A program made the position numbers and the translations under genes. From contig NW_020825343.1 in NCBI RefSeq assembly GCF_003286085.1, positions 1,178,001 through 1,242,000 on the forward strand: a stretch of DNA of 64,000 bases, in the 5' to 3' direction. Of the stretch, positions 25,677-35,442 are shown piece after piece (the first letter of the stretch is position 1; the number at the start of each line of letters is the position of its first letter). This DNA is from Drosophila persimilis (taxonomy: Eukaryota; Arthropoda; Insecta; Diptera; Drosophilidae). The notes under the pieces are model-generated. The model was not told the origin of the DNA. It saw only the letters and a program-made list of their open reading frames with translations, and ran no database searches.

Positions 25677-26042
25677 CTATTTACGACCAACTTTGATATT
25701 GTTGGTATTCTTATTGATATTCCCTCCACCTTTTCCATCTGATGGGGGGGCTGCCTCTGCTGATGGTCCTCCTACTGGCCCTGGTTGTATTTGCTGATGT
25801 TGTGGCAATTGTTCTGCTGCTGGTCCTCCTACTTGGCCTAGTGGTATCGGTGGATGTTGTGGCGGTGGTCCTCCTACTTGGTCTGGTGGCTGTGCTTGTG
25901 TTTGATATGGATTTTGTTGATATTGCACTGGATATTGTTCTGGTTGTTGTTGTCCTTCATAACCCATTACCTGTCCATTATATTGGGCAATCGACAGAGA
26001 CACCCATATGATCGGGAGCAGAGTAATGCTGATGCACTTCAT
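25677..26042 (-). CDS. Secreted Pro/Gln-rich peptide C with VGGP repeats (121 aa)
   Basis: The ATG at 26042 was chosen over upstream in-frame codons because a TATA box lies 45-50 nt upstream and a signal peptide begins exactly there (MKCISITLL, cleavage near SIAQ-Y). The mature protein is low-complexity: a Gln/Tyr/Pro part (residues about 30-55), then three imperfect repeats of about 19-20 residues. Each repeat opens with QVGGP or PVGGP and contains PPQH or PQHQ. A Gly spacer follows, then NINKNTNNIKVGRK. That last stretch matches the C-terminal tails of peptides A and B, so C looks like a family member that gained a repeat domain between signal peptide and tail. Function is unknown; secreted repeat-bearing immune or reproductive peptides are the obvious comparisons. 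Confidence 0.75.
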   Translation of the reverse strand: MKCISITLLPIIWVSLSIAQYNGQVMGYEGQQQPEQYPVQYQQNPYQTQAQPPDQVGGPPPQHPPIPLGQVGGPAAEQLPQHQQIQPGPVGGPSAEAAPPSDGKGGGNINKNTNNIKVGRK

Positions 26043-26084
26043 CTTAGCATTGGGAGCAGTGAAGGCAATCCCTGTTGACCGGAC

Positions 26085-26094
26085 GCTTTTTATA
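26085..26094 (-). promoter_or_regulatory. TATA box of peptide gene C
   Basis: TATAAAAAGC on the minus strand, 43-52 nt upstream of the ATG. The sequence GGTCAACAG follows about where transcription should start. Confidence 0.7.
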
Positions 26095-26256
26095 CCCGAG
26101 CCCCTGGCTCTCACCTTTCGGTGGTGCAAGTGTAGAGAATCGATGGAACCGTATCGGGCTCTATTTCCCACTCAAAACTGGTAGCCACTGGAGAGAATTG
26201 ATCGAACTCGTTAATGCTTCTGTAGCAGACTGGTAGCTCTAATGGAACTAATCCCA

Positions 26257-26266
26257 GGGAATTCTT
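26257..26266. promoter_or_regulatory. kappaB-like site upstream of peptide gene C
   Basis: GGGAATTCTT fits the Rel/NF-kappaB consensus GGGRAYYYYY. It lies about 190 bp upstream of the inferred start of transcription of gene C. A single 10 bp match is weak evidence on its own. Confidence 0.3.
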
Positions 26267-26530
26267 ACATTGCATGCATCTTAGTCACGGATTTTATGTA
26301 ACTTTCAGGTGAAGTTTTCTACGTATGTAGTTTTTGAATGGGGTTGGGGTGGTGTGATACATATCTGTTTGTCCTGGCTTTTTCCAGGACTCCGTTTCGT
26401 CTTGTTTGTCTTGGCCTTTTGCTGTGACAAAATTACATTTTACACATTAATTTGTGTAAGTGGAAACATTTTACATGACATTTAAACTTGCGTCAGCTCA
26501 CTCTCTCTGTCTGTCCCTCTACTGGTGACT

Positions 26531-26577
<47 letters not shown>
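26531..26577. repeat. (GCTG)n tetranucleotide repeat
   Basis: About 11-12 GCTG units. Confidence 0.95.
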
Positions 26578-27951
26578 CCTTGCTGCTTGCTCCTTGTGGT
26601 TGTCTGGTGGTTGTTGCAGCTGCAAACCACCCAAAAGATACACCACACACTAGTTAGATAGACCGTGGGGAGAGGAGAAAGGGGAATGGGAGAATGGGGA
26701 TTGCCTTGCACTTTGTCTGTTGAGGCGGAATATGCCGCGTTCTGTTCTCAGTCCTCACTTTGAGCTTATTTTTCGGGGGTACAGTCTCTCAGCTCCTCAT
26801 ACCCGGCACATGCCCCAGCAAACTTTCCGCAGAACTGCAATGGTGTAAGTGGTCTCTGGGGGGGTGGCTGGGCGGGTGGCTATGGGGCAGCATTGGTATG
26901 GTGCGCTATGCCACGCCACGCCACGCCATGACACTCCTCCCCGCCCACCACCACTGCGGTCGTGTAGTCAACTTCAACTTCACTTAAAATCCTTTTTGCC
27001 ATTACGTTTCGATGCATATGAGGTTTTGTTTTGGAGGCAAGTGCTTCGGATCTCGCCGCCCTCTCCACCCTCAGCTTATTTATAATTTAAATTTGGCAAA
27101 AAGTTTTGCCAGGTTGCATTCCCAGCCATCGAGTGGGTGAACTTTACTTTTATGTAAATGCCGCACACACTATCACTATCCCTTTCCCTCTGCCTCTTCT
27201 CATCGCTCTGGGCCCCTCTCTTGGCCCGGCTCGATGTCATTCAAAAAGTTTCGCTTTTGGCCATGCCAGAGAGAGCCCATCAGCCATGAGCCAAGAGAGA
27301 GCCCTGTCCTGCTCTTTGCTGGAACAGCAGCAGTCATTATGGCCTATGATTAGGGCTTTTAGAGTGCAGTTTAGTTGGGCTTATGGCCCCAGTGTGTGCG
27401 TGTGTGCGTGTGTGCGTGGACCTTTGACTGGGTTAGCTGCTGGATTATTCCCCATTGAAGTTGATTCCAGGGGAACCACTCATCCATTTATCTGTGGTCC
27501 AACAGCCGCCGCAGCAGCAGCAGCAGTAGAATTCTAAGCACCCGAAAATAAATACATTTTGAGCAGCTTTATCAAAGCTGAAAAGCCTGCTCCAGCCAAG
27601 AGCGTCCGCCGACCACCGTCCCAGCCCGAAAGACAGTTGGAAAACTTCAACCAATAAAAATTAAAATATTTAAGCAAAGCGTAAAGATGCAAAGCTCCGC
27701 AGTAAAGAAAGATACATGGCCCAGGGAGAGCTTTCGGCTCAGTGCCGGCTTCTATTGAAGATTAAAAATTCCACACAACCTGCGTTGGAGCAGCAGGGGC
27801 GCAGAGTGGCAGAGTGGCAGAGTGGGGTTCCGACCGAAAGTATCATTGCAAAAGTTTCATTCGCTTTTCTCCGAGAGATTTCGAGGCTGCGGTAAAAATG
27901 CCTGTGCACAAAGGAAAGAAAAGAACAGAGAAAGAGGATTCTCTACCTTTC

Positions 27952-27983
<32 letters not shown>

Positions 27984-28896
27984 TAAGTATTTTCTCGGTT
28001 AATTATGCAAAGATATACGCTTAAAATTTTGCAATATTACGTGCATATTTCAAATACCCGGTCCTGGAAAATTCCCGCTGCCAGCGTAAAAACGTAAAGC
28101 CGTAAAAATGCCTTCAAGGAGACAAGGCTCCAGCGATACACACACACATACACACTCCAGACAGCTGTGCTAAGGAGTAGGGCCAAAGCTTACGCCTCGT
28201 AGGTAGCGTGCCCCAAGACCGAGACCAGGACCACGACTAGGACCAGAACCAGAACCAGAACCCTGACACAGGGCTCAAAAGTGTTCTTTTTTTGGATGTG
28301 TCCAGAGACGAAGGATGCCTGCAATGGCTGACGGGGGGCTGACGGGGAGGCTGGGGCTGGGGTGGGTACGTGGAAGGTTACTCCCCTGGCACACGGATTT
28401 TTAATTGCTCGTTTGCCTTGCAATCATCGTTCGTCGTTACGTTTCTTGTCGTTTATTGTTACCGTTAACACAACCGTTACCACTGGCCCAGAGACAGCGA
28501 CAGAGTGAAAGCGCGTTAGATGCTCCTCAGATGAACCCGTTTTGTGTTTAATTAAAGTGCTCCGATTTTAATGACACCCACCATGGAGAATAACCAGAAA
28601 AAAGATGTGGGGTATAGGATTTATCCACTTTATCCACAGAGAACAAATCAGATCTTCAAACACGAAATCAAGACAAGGATAAATGATCATAAATGTCCTA
28701 ACTTAAAGCTTAAAAGAGAACATCTTGTAGTACCTAGTTCTCATCATGGAAATGGCTTAGAACCTCAGATTTTTACGTATCGAAGGGCGAATCTTAAAGT
28801 CCCAGCGACATGAAAGGGGTGTTGGATCGGTGGTTATGTTGTTGGGTTGTTGGGTGGGTGTTCCTCTGAGTGCGTGCTGTTGACTGTGATTTATGT

Positions 28897-28925
28897 GGGG
28901 CCGGGGCCGGGGCCGGGGCCGGGCC
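28897..28925. repeat. (GGGGCC)n hexamer repeat
   Basis: Four full GGGGCC units plus a GGGCC remnant. It is noncoding and can form G-quadruplex structures. Confidence 0.9.
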
Positions 28926-30759
28926 TCGTTTTGGGACCACCTCAGCTTGAGCTTCCCTGTTTTGGGCAACTCGAAACATATGCATAGATAAATTATACGC
29001 GGCAAGCGCCCCTCAACCACAGCAAATCCTCGTATCGGCGGGGAGAAAGCAAACATTTTGATGTGACGAGACTAAATTGAGCATGCTGTGCAGTCGGGGC
29101 GGGTGGAAGGGGGCGTGGCTCCAGGTGCTCTGTTGGCCTCCGCCCGGACAATAATCCCGGGAATTTGTGTGTTCAGATCTCTATTCAATTTTTGTGTGGC
29201 TTCCCCTTTCATGTTTTCAAAAGATTTCACAAAATATGTATGCTTTTATTGTACGTCAGTCAGTTGGAAAATATATTTTTGTTTCGGCCATCAATGGATG
29301 TGTCCAACAGCAGATGCGATCCCGACTAAAGTTCAGTTCATTTGGAAACTCCAATTCCAATTCCAATTCCCATTCCTTTTCCACTTCGCAGTTCGCAGTT
29401 CGGTTAAAGAACTGCTGGCCAAGAATCATTTAAGCCATTCCACAGGAGCTAAACCATTTTGCTCCAAATCTTTTGGCCAAACAAATCACAGCTGAGCACA
29501 CACACACAGACAGACACACACAGACATTGTGGAGTGTGGTCGGTCCAGTGGGGTGATATACTAGTATGTCATGGCCCGGCATGGTATGCCCGGAGAACAG
29601 AACATGCATAACAGCAGCATCATCGTTATATCGATGGCATTCACATGTTTAGCACACAAACGAAATGCCAAAGCAAAAATATGCATACAAATCTATCTGT
29701 GTTCACATTGGATAGCCCAAAATCGAGTACAGTTTGGCGTCTCGTGGGAACGGGGGGGAGAAGCTGGAGTCCATTCGAGAGAGAGAGAGAGAGTCGCATC
29801 TGTATCTGGGATCTGTCGACTGCTCCACATTTTGTTGTGCATTGCAAACATGGCGTTTGTGTGTGTGAGGCGATGCTGTGTGTGGTGACGTGTGGTACAT
29901 ATATCGTATATTGTCTATATGGGTCTTCTGCTGTCCGTCCGCCACATGGCTGGCTGCTGTCCCAATCAATTGTCCGACTGTCCAAACTTCATTTGTTATG
30001 CGCATCACAAAAATTGAAGCAAATCATTTTGGCAATCGCATTTTGATTTCGAATGTCGCTTGCTGATTGAGTGGGATGGTATGATGGAGGATTTCAATGG
30101 TGGATTGGGGATGATTGGTCAATCGCCCCACAGTTTATGTTAATTTCGTCGTATATTTGCCGCCAGAGGCGCTCGAATTATGCAATGCCCTTATTAATTT
30201 ATCTAGCAATCAAATGGGTTTCACAGCCACATAGTGATAACAACGTGACACCGGCAACTCCATGCGATATATGTACTATCTATTAATTTATATTGAATGT
30301 TAAAAGTCTTCATTGATTTTGGCTATCAAACCCCATACACAAATTCTTATACAGTATTCTTATTATGTGAAAAAATTCTTAGCCCTCTCCTACTATGTTC
30401 ATAGCTTTCTTATATCCAGCTGTGACTCAACTATCGCTTCACTCACGCTACCAAAAATCATCTCTAGATCCAATGAAGGCCTGCGGAGGATTTATTTTCG
30501 TCAGGGTTTCGGTCCTGGCTATTTATGCAGTGTTTAACTTGGCCCGCGGCTGCTCCTCCTCTTCTTACTCCTATTTTTGCTTATTTTCCCCGTCCCATGA
30601 AGGCGTGGCACTTTCACGCCCCAGTCGCGTAACTCATTTTCGCTCTCCAGACGGGCCAGAAAAGTGCCGAGAAAAAGGGAAAGAAAGTTTCTTTGGCTGC
30701 CACTTGGCACATTCTTAATTTCTTGCGTATTTTGTCAAGACAAATTGAATTTTTATGAG

Positions 30760-30760
<1 letters not shown>

Positions 30761-30793
<33 letters not shown>
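30761..30793. repeat. (GTC)n trinucleotide repeat
   Basis: About eleven GTC units with one GCC variant. Confidence 0.9.
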
Positions 30794-30795
<2 letters not shown>

Positions 30796-31259
30796 TTGCG
30801 AAAAGCAAAAGAAATCGCAAAAGTCGTCGACAACGAACGACGGCAGCAGAAACTTTAAACTTTTCTCATCTTGTGAAATTCATTTTAGCACAAGTAATTA
30901 CTTTGTAAATATATGAGGGTGGGGAGACGAGAGGCAGCAGCAGATGCAGCCAAAGTCCACGTAGAACAGCACATGCTGCCTTCCGGCTATTTAAGGGGCA
31001 ATAAAGTGTCTTAAAGGTGTTAGGGGCGGCGCATAAAGGGCGCTAACGTGATCCTCTTTGGGGTATCTCCTTACAAGTTAGAAACAAAACAGATTGCATA
31101 TTTGCTTTCAAAACAGTTTACAGAATGTTTAATGCAACTCGCCATTGGGCTTGTCAAACCGCGACGATCATTTGCTTTAGGGACACACATTTTACGATCT
31201 TAGAGAGTAAACGCTGAAAGCAGCAACGGGCTGCAGGCGACAGCAGGCGGCTAACCAGC

Positions 31260-32270
31260 CTAATCGAAGAGACCGAAGCCCATGTCATCGTCCTCCTCTT
31301 CGGACTCGGACTCGACCTTCTTGGCCTCCTCCTTCTTCTCGGCAGCACCGCCGGCAGCGGGAGCAGCCACAGCGGAGGTAGCGGCAGCAAACTTGCTGGG
31401 GTCCTTGATGTACTCCTTGATGGTGGTGGCCTCCTTGAACTCCACCTCTGTGGTGGCGGCGATGGCCAGCAGGTTCTTGAATCCATTGGCAATGCTGTGA
31501 GGGGCCGAGGCGATGGTCGGGTAGCCCACGGATAAACAGACGGCAGCCAGGTTGGCCACTCCCTGCTGGAACTTGGCACGCAGATCCTCTGGCTTGATGT
31601 CCAAGATCTCAGGCGAGAAGATGGAGCCAGAGTCGTATACCTGGCTGACGATCAGACCGTACGAGAAGGGCGAAATGTTCAACATGTTGAGCAATGTGGC
31701 CTCGGAGGCGCCCACTTTGTCGCCGGGCTTGAGGATGGGCACATCGTTGATGATTTCAATTGTACCCTTGGAAATCTTGGTCGGGATGGACAGAGCCTGG
31801 AAGAAACTGGTCTTCTCGGGTCCCAAGCCAGTGTTCTGTGCTGGGATGATGACGTTCAGGGGAGCGATGGCACCCGGACGGGCTGGGGCGCGCACCTTCG
31901 ACTCAAGCAACTTGTCGCGAACCTCTGCCAAATCACCCTTGGTGAAGACAAAGCCAACATTGCCCTTGATGTGGGGTAGCAGCTTCTCCAGCTGGGGATT
32001 GTTCTCCAAATGACCGCGAATGGCCTTGCGCATCATGGTGTTCTTGCCCATCAGCACTACAGCCAGTCCGCGCAGGCTGGTACGGATGTTCTGCATCTGC
32101 TTGGAGCCCACATTGTCAGCGCCTACAATGAAGCACTTTGGAAACTCGTCGAAGAGTTCCTAGAATGGCACCTATGTTAGTGGCAATAGCCATTTGATGT
32201 GGCACACAATACTTACCACAACTTTCACGAAGTACTGAGCCTTCCATGCTGCCTTGTTCTCCCTAACCAT
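31260..32270 (-). CDS. RpLP0: 60S acidic ribosomal protein P0 (two coding exons)
   Basis: The large-subunit stalk base protein. It binds 28S rRNA and anchors P1/P2 dimers that recruit elongation factors. Exon 1 is 32270-32217 (18 codons, [18 protein letters not shown]), the intron 32216-32160 (GTAAGT...CTAG), and exon 2 32159-31260, giving 317 aa, the usual length. The N-terminal rRNA-binding part ([23 protein letters not shown]) is intact. Near the end are an Ala-rich hinge and the canonical acidic tail [12 protein letters not shown], the shared P-protein motif. A 5' UTR intron is likely: donor GTAAGT at 32426 and acceptor CTCTTTTTGCAG ending at 32311. ATTAAA at 31133-31128 may be the polyadenylation signal. 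Confidence 0.97.
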
Positions 32271-32504
32271 ATTGATTGTGTATTAGGGACTCGTTGAAAG
32301 AATTTAAGAACTGCAAAAAGAGCCACATATTCGATTAAAGGCGTTGCGTCGCATCAGCTTGTTGTTATTTTTTACCCATATTTGCCAAAGATGGCATATA
32401 TTTTCAAAGATTTAATTTCCACTTACCAAAGCAAGAACTTTTCACTGAGGTGACTTTGACCAAAATGGCCGAGCCAAGGGAAATCGTAAATACAGCTGCA
32501 AAAC

Positions 32505-32512
32505 CATCGATA
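32505..32512 (-). promoter_or_regulatory. DRE-like element upstream of RpLP0
   Basis: TATCGATG on the minus strand, about 60-80 nt upstream of the probable RpLP0 5' exon. It is one base from the DREF site TATCGATA, a common feature of fly housekeeping promoters. Confidence 0.4.
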
Positions 32513-32765
32513 TTACTATCGTGTGCCACTGGCGGAGTTGCCACACAGATGAGAATTCCTGAAACTGACAATACAAATCATCTACTGCGACAATATAGAT
32601 GTCATAATGCAGTATTGCAATCTAATCAGTACGAAATTAGCATCGAGGACGATCAAGTTTTATTTAAATTCATTATTTAAAATTCATTTAAGAAATAAAG
32701 AATTTTGTTGATAGCGGTGTTGCATGTGCTGAAAATATCGATGCATTGCTCCAAAACATCGAAAC

Positions 32766-32773
32766 TATCGATA
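32766..32773. promoter_or_regulatory. DRE (TATCGATA) upstream of first J-domain gene
   Basis: A perfect TATCGATA 127 bp before the ATG at 32900, with a second near-match (TATCGATG) at 32736-32743. DREF sites mark broadly expressed Drosophila promoters. Confidence 0.55.
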
Positions 32774-32899
32774 GTGCTCGATGGTTTGACAATACTTAAA
32801 TCGTCCAAAGTTCTCCTCCTGTTTTAATGAAATAAGTAAGAGTAAAGCTGCTCAGGCAGTCAGTCAACGTACAGAAGTCACATTCCACTTTATATCAGA

Positions 32900-33289
32900 A
32901 TGGGAAAAGATTACTACCAGATACTGGGCATAAACAGAAATGCAACTAAGGATGACATCAAAAAGGGATACAGGCGGATGGCGCTCAAATACCATCCGGA
33001 TAAGAACGACCACCCCCAGGCCGAAGAACAGTTTCAGGAAGTTGCGGCCGCCTTTGAGGTGCTGTCAAACAAGGAGAAACGAGAACTTTACGATCAATAC
33101 GGAGAAGAAGGTCTCAAGTCTCAAGATGAGGCGGCGCAGACATTTGCCCAGCCCACACCTGATATGGTGCCCTTTATGTGCGCAGTGGGCGGAACTGTCT
33201 TATTTGCCTTTGCAGCATACAAAACGTTTCAATTTTTCTCGAAAAAAAAGAACCCAGATGTAGACAACGACGAATCTTCATCAGATTAA
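32900..33289 (+). CDS. J-domain protein with one membrane segment (129 aa)
   Basis: An Hsp40-type co-chaperone. Residues 4-65 are a canonical J domain: DYYQILGI start, the HPDK motif (HPD at 32-34) that stimulates Hsp70 ATPase, and the helix IV sequence [13 protein letters not shown]. Around residues 92-113 a hydrophobic stretch ([17 protein letters not shown]) is probably a single transmembrane helix, followed by a short charged tail with SKKKNPD. There is no G/F or zinc region. The single exon ends with AATAAA at 33350-33355. From memory it resembles D. melanogaster CG7130 in size and location; I have not checked this. A membrane-anchored J protein could recruit Hsp70 to an organelle surface. 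Confidence 0.9.
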   Translation: MGKDYYQILGINRNATKDDIKKGYRRMALKYHPDKNDHPQAEEQFQEVAAAFEVLSNKEKRELYDQYGEEGLKSQDEAAQTFAQPTPDMVPFMCAVGGTVLFAFAAYKTFQFFSKKKNPDVDNDESSSD

Positions 33290-33701
33290 ATTTATTGTTA
33301 ATTTACTAAACGTACTTTTCGGTGTTATTGTTATTAATTTTTTCGACTAAATAAAACAGCTGAGTGTCATCGATATTTATCCAAAACGATGAACAAAATT
33401 ATGGCAGCTCAAAAAAACATCAGATAGGATTTTTGTGCATTGATTTGATATTTTGGAAAGTATTATTATGTCGGAACATTACCGGTGTGTGGATTAGTTA
33501 CAATTAAAAAATATTATATAATAAAGCAACAAAACAGTTTTCAAACTCCCGGTCACGACATTCCTTGCGATAGGCCGCAGCCAAAGACCATGTAAATACA
33601 TTCTTTGCGTCAGCTGAGTAATTGCAAGTAGAAATTTGCAGGTATTTGAAAATAACTGATCGAAACATTAAACATATATTGTACATTTTATATAGGATAA
33701 A

Positions 33702-34061
33702 ATGGACAACTTCGAAGTTTTGGGAGTGAAAAGAAATGCTACCTGGGAGCAAATTAGAAAGGCCTATTTTAAAAAGGCCTTGCGTTTCCACCCAGACAAG
33801 AACAGTACCGGAGAGGAGGAGTTTAAGAAGATAAGCGCCGCCTACAAAATCTTGAAGGATCAACATGAACGAAGCAAATTAGATCAGACCTACCGCGAAA
33901 AACAAACAGGTCCCGAAAAATCACACGAAAAACACCGGCGGAAGCACAGTCAAGACAAGGAAGCTTCGTGGAACAGCTCAAAATGGAAAATTCCGTCCAA
34001 GTCAAACCTAAAAATGTATTTTCTTGTTCTTGGAAGTATGGTTTGTGCATATACGATCTAA
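33702..34061 (+). CDS. Second J-domain protein; short unspliced form (119 aa)
   Basis: J domain at residues 3-62: NFEVLGVKRNAT, then KALRFHPDKN with HPD at 30-32, and AAYKILKD. It then has a basic Lys/His-rich region (EKSHEKHRRKHSQDK) and a hydrophobic end (MYFLVLGSMVCAYTI). ATG 33702 has an acceptable context (GGATAAAATGG). The frame stops at TAA 34059-34061, but the same frame reopens at once and stays open through the ten repeats to 35243. A possible 60 nt intron (GT at 34036, AG at 34094-34095) would remove the stop without changing frame. No polyadenylation signal is evident between the stop and the repeats; the AATAAA at 35304-35309 lies after the repeats. It may be the orthologue of D. 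melanogaster CG7133 (from memory, unverified). Confidence 0.85.
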   Translation: MDNFEVLGVKRNATWEQIRKAYFKKALRFHPDKNSTGEEEFKKISAAYKILKDQHERSKLDQTYREKQTGPEKSHEKHRRKHSQDKEASWNSSKWKIPSKSNLKMYFLVLGSMVCAYTI

Positions 34062-34095
34062 AAAATGATTTGGAACCATAGAGCGCCTCGTGCAG

Positions 34096-35243
34096 CGATG
34101 ATGGAAGAGGTTGCTCATTTAGCAGACACGATCGCGGCACTCGAAAAGATATCCAATGCATCGAATGCAGAGACTTCATTGACTTCCTCCCTATCATCAG
34201 CTACCAGCGCCGTAGCTAGCGCAACTGCCGGAGGGATAACCAAGATATGGAAGTGGACTACAGGGTCATCGAATGCAGCGACTTCATTGATTTCCTTCCT
34301 ATCATCAGCTACCAGCGCCGTAGTTAGCGCCACTGCCGGAGGGATATCCAAGATATGGAAGTGGACTACAGGGTCATCGAATGCAGCGACTTCATTGACT
34401 TCCTTCCTATCATCAGCTACCAGCGCCGTAGCTAGCGCAACTGCCGGAGGGATATCCAAGATATGGAAGTGGACTACAGGGTCATCGAATGCAGCGACTT
34501 CATTGACTTCCTTCCTATCATCAGCTACCAGCGCCGTAGCTAGCGCAACTGCCGGAGGGATATCCAAGATATGGAAGTGGACTACAGGGTCATCGAATGC
34601 AGCGACTTCATTGATTTCCTTCCTATCATCAGCTACCAGCGCCGTAGCTAGCGCAACTGCCGGAGGGATATCCAAGATATGGAAGTGGACTACAGGGTCA
34701 TCGAATGCAGCGACTTCATTGATTTCCTTCCTATCATCAGCTACCAGCGCCGTAGTTAGCGCCACTGCCGGAGGGATATCCAAGATATGGAAGTGGACTA
34801 CAGGGTCATCGAATGCAGCGACTTCATTGACTTCCTTCCTATCATCAGCTACCAGCGCCGTAGCTAGCGCAACTGCCGGAGGGATATCCAAGATATGGAA
34901 GTGGACTACAGGGTCATCGAATGCAGCGACTTCATTGACTTCCTTCCTATCATCAGCTACCAGCGCCGTAGCTAGCGCAACTGCCGGAGGGATATCCAAG
35001 ATATGGAAGTGGACTACAGGGTCATCGAATGCAGCGACTTCATTGATTTCCTTCCTATCATCAGCTACCAGCGCCGTAGCTAGCGCAACTGCCGGAGGGA
35101 TATCCAAGATATGGAAGTGGACTACAGGGTCATCGAATGCAGAGACTTCATTGACTTCCTCCCTATCATCAGCTACCAGCGCCGTAGCTAGCGCCACTGC
35201 CGGAGGGATATCCAAGATATGGAAATGGACCACAGGGTCGTAG
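34096..35243 (+). CDS. Candidate second exon: ten 36-residue Ser/Ala/Thr repeats
   Basis: If spliced from donor 34035/34036 to the acceptor at 34095, this exon adds about 382 residues to the J-domain protein, for a total near 493 aa. Acceptors at 34122 and 34125 would also keep frame. After a short helical lead (EEVAHLADTIAALEKI) come exactly ten 36-residue repeats, 34161-35240. Each contains TSLTSFLSSATSAV or TSLISFLSSATSAV, then ASATAGGISKIWKW and TTGSSN. The exon ends TTGS-stop, with AATAAA 60 nt on. Alternatively it is 3' UTR minisatellite DNA. The frame match with the J-domain exon and the terminal polyadenylation signal favour coding. Confidence 0.5.
34161..35240. repeat. 10 x 108 bp tandem repeat (minisatellite)
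   Basis: Ten complete units of exactly 108 bp with no indels, starting at 34161, 34269, 34377, 34485, 34593, 34701, 34809, 34917, 35025 and 35133. Because 108 is a multiple of three, the array keeps one frame open on the plus strand. It also leaves a 394-codon frame open on the minus strand (35299-34115). Units differ at only a few sites (GAG/GCG, ACT/ATT, TCC/TTC, GCT/GTT, GCC/GCA). Units 2-5 and 6-9 are a further 432 bp duplication. Confidence 0.97.
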
Positions 35244-35425
35244 CCAAATCGTATGCTGTGGGCCTTACAATTTTCTTTACTGCATCTCGTATTTAGCATT
35301 GTGAATAAAAAATACTGTACAACTCTCTAATATTGCATATAGTGCTTTGCTAATTTTTCTGCGAAGAGAGAGATAGCAAGAGACAAAAACCGCCAAATTA
35401 GTGTTAGCAGACACGTCTTTCGGCT

Positions 35426-35442
35426 ATCAGTCGAAGACTGAT
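35426..35442 (+). other. Short stem-loop over a start codon
   Basis: ATCAGTC-GAA-GACTGAT forms a perfect 7 bp stem with a 3 nt loop. The last AT of the stem is the first two bases of the ATG at 35441. Confidence 0.5.

Larger units (their letters stand above)
26270..30890. other. Gene-free block
   Basis: No supported gene. It holds GGCT repeats (26531-26577), GT repeats (27956-27981), GGGGCC repeats (28897-28925) and GTC repeats (30761-30793). An 80-codon frame from ATG 28571 on the plus strand is basic and featureless, and was not accepted as a gene. Confidence 0.55.

Noticed and set aside
28571-28813. 80-codon basic frame from ATG 28571
   Set aside because: No signal peptide, domain or promoter, and isolated in a gene desert.
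31154-31579. 141-codon minus-strand frame within RpLP0
   Set aside because: An alternate-frame shadow of the P0 coding exon, Pro/Ser/Arg-rich as expected of a shifted GC-rich frame.
32465-32680. 71-codon frame from ATG 32465, divergent from RpLP0
   Set aside because: It overlaps the inferred RpLP0 5' exon and promoter on the other strand, has no domain or splice context, and its composition is unremarkable.
33702-34064. Stop-codon readthrough as the link between J domain and repeats
   Set aside because: The stop is TAA followed by A, not the leaky TGA-C context typical of Drosophila readthrough; a short intron explains the frame continuity better.
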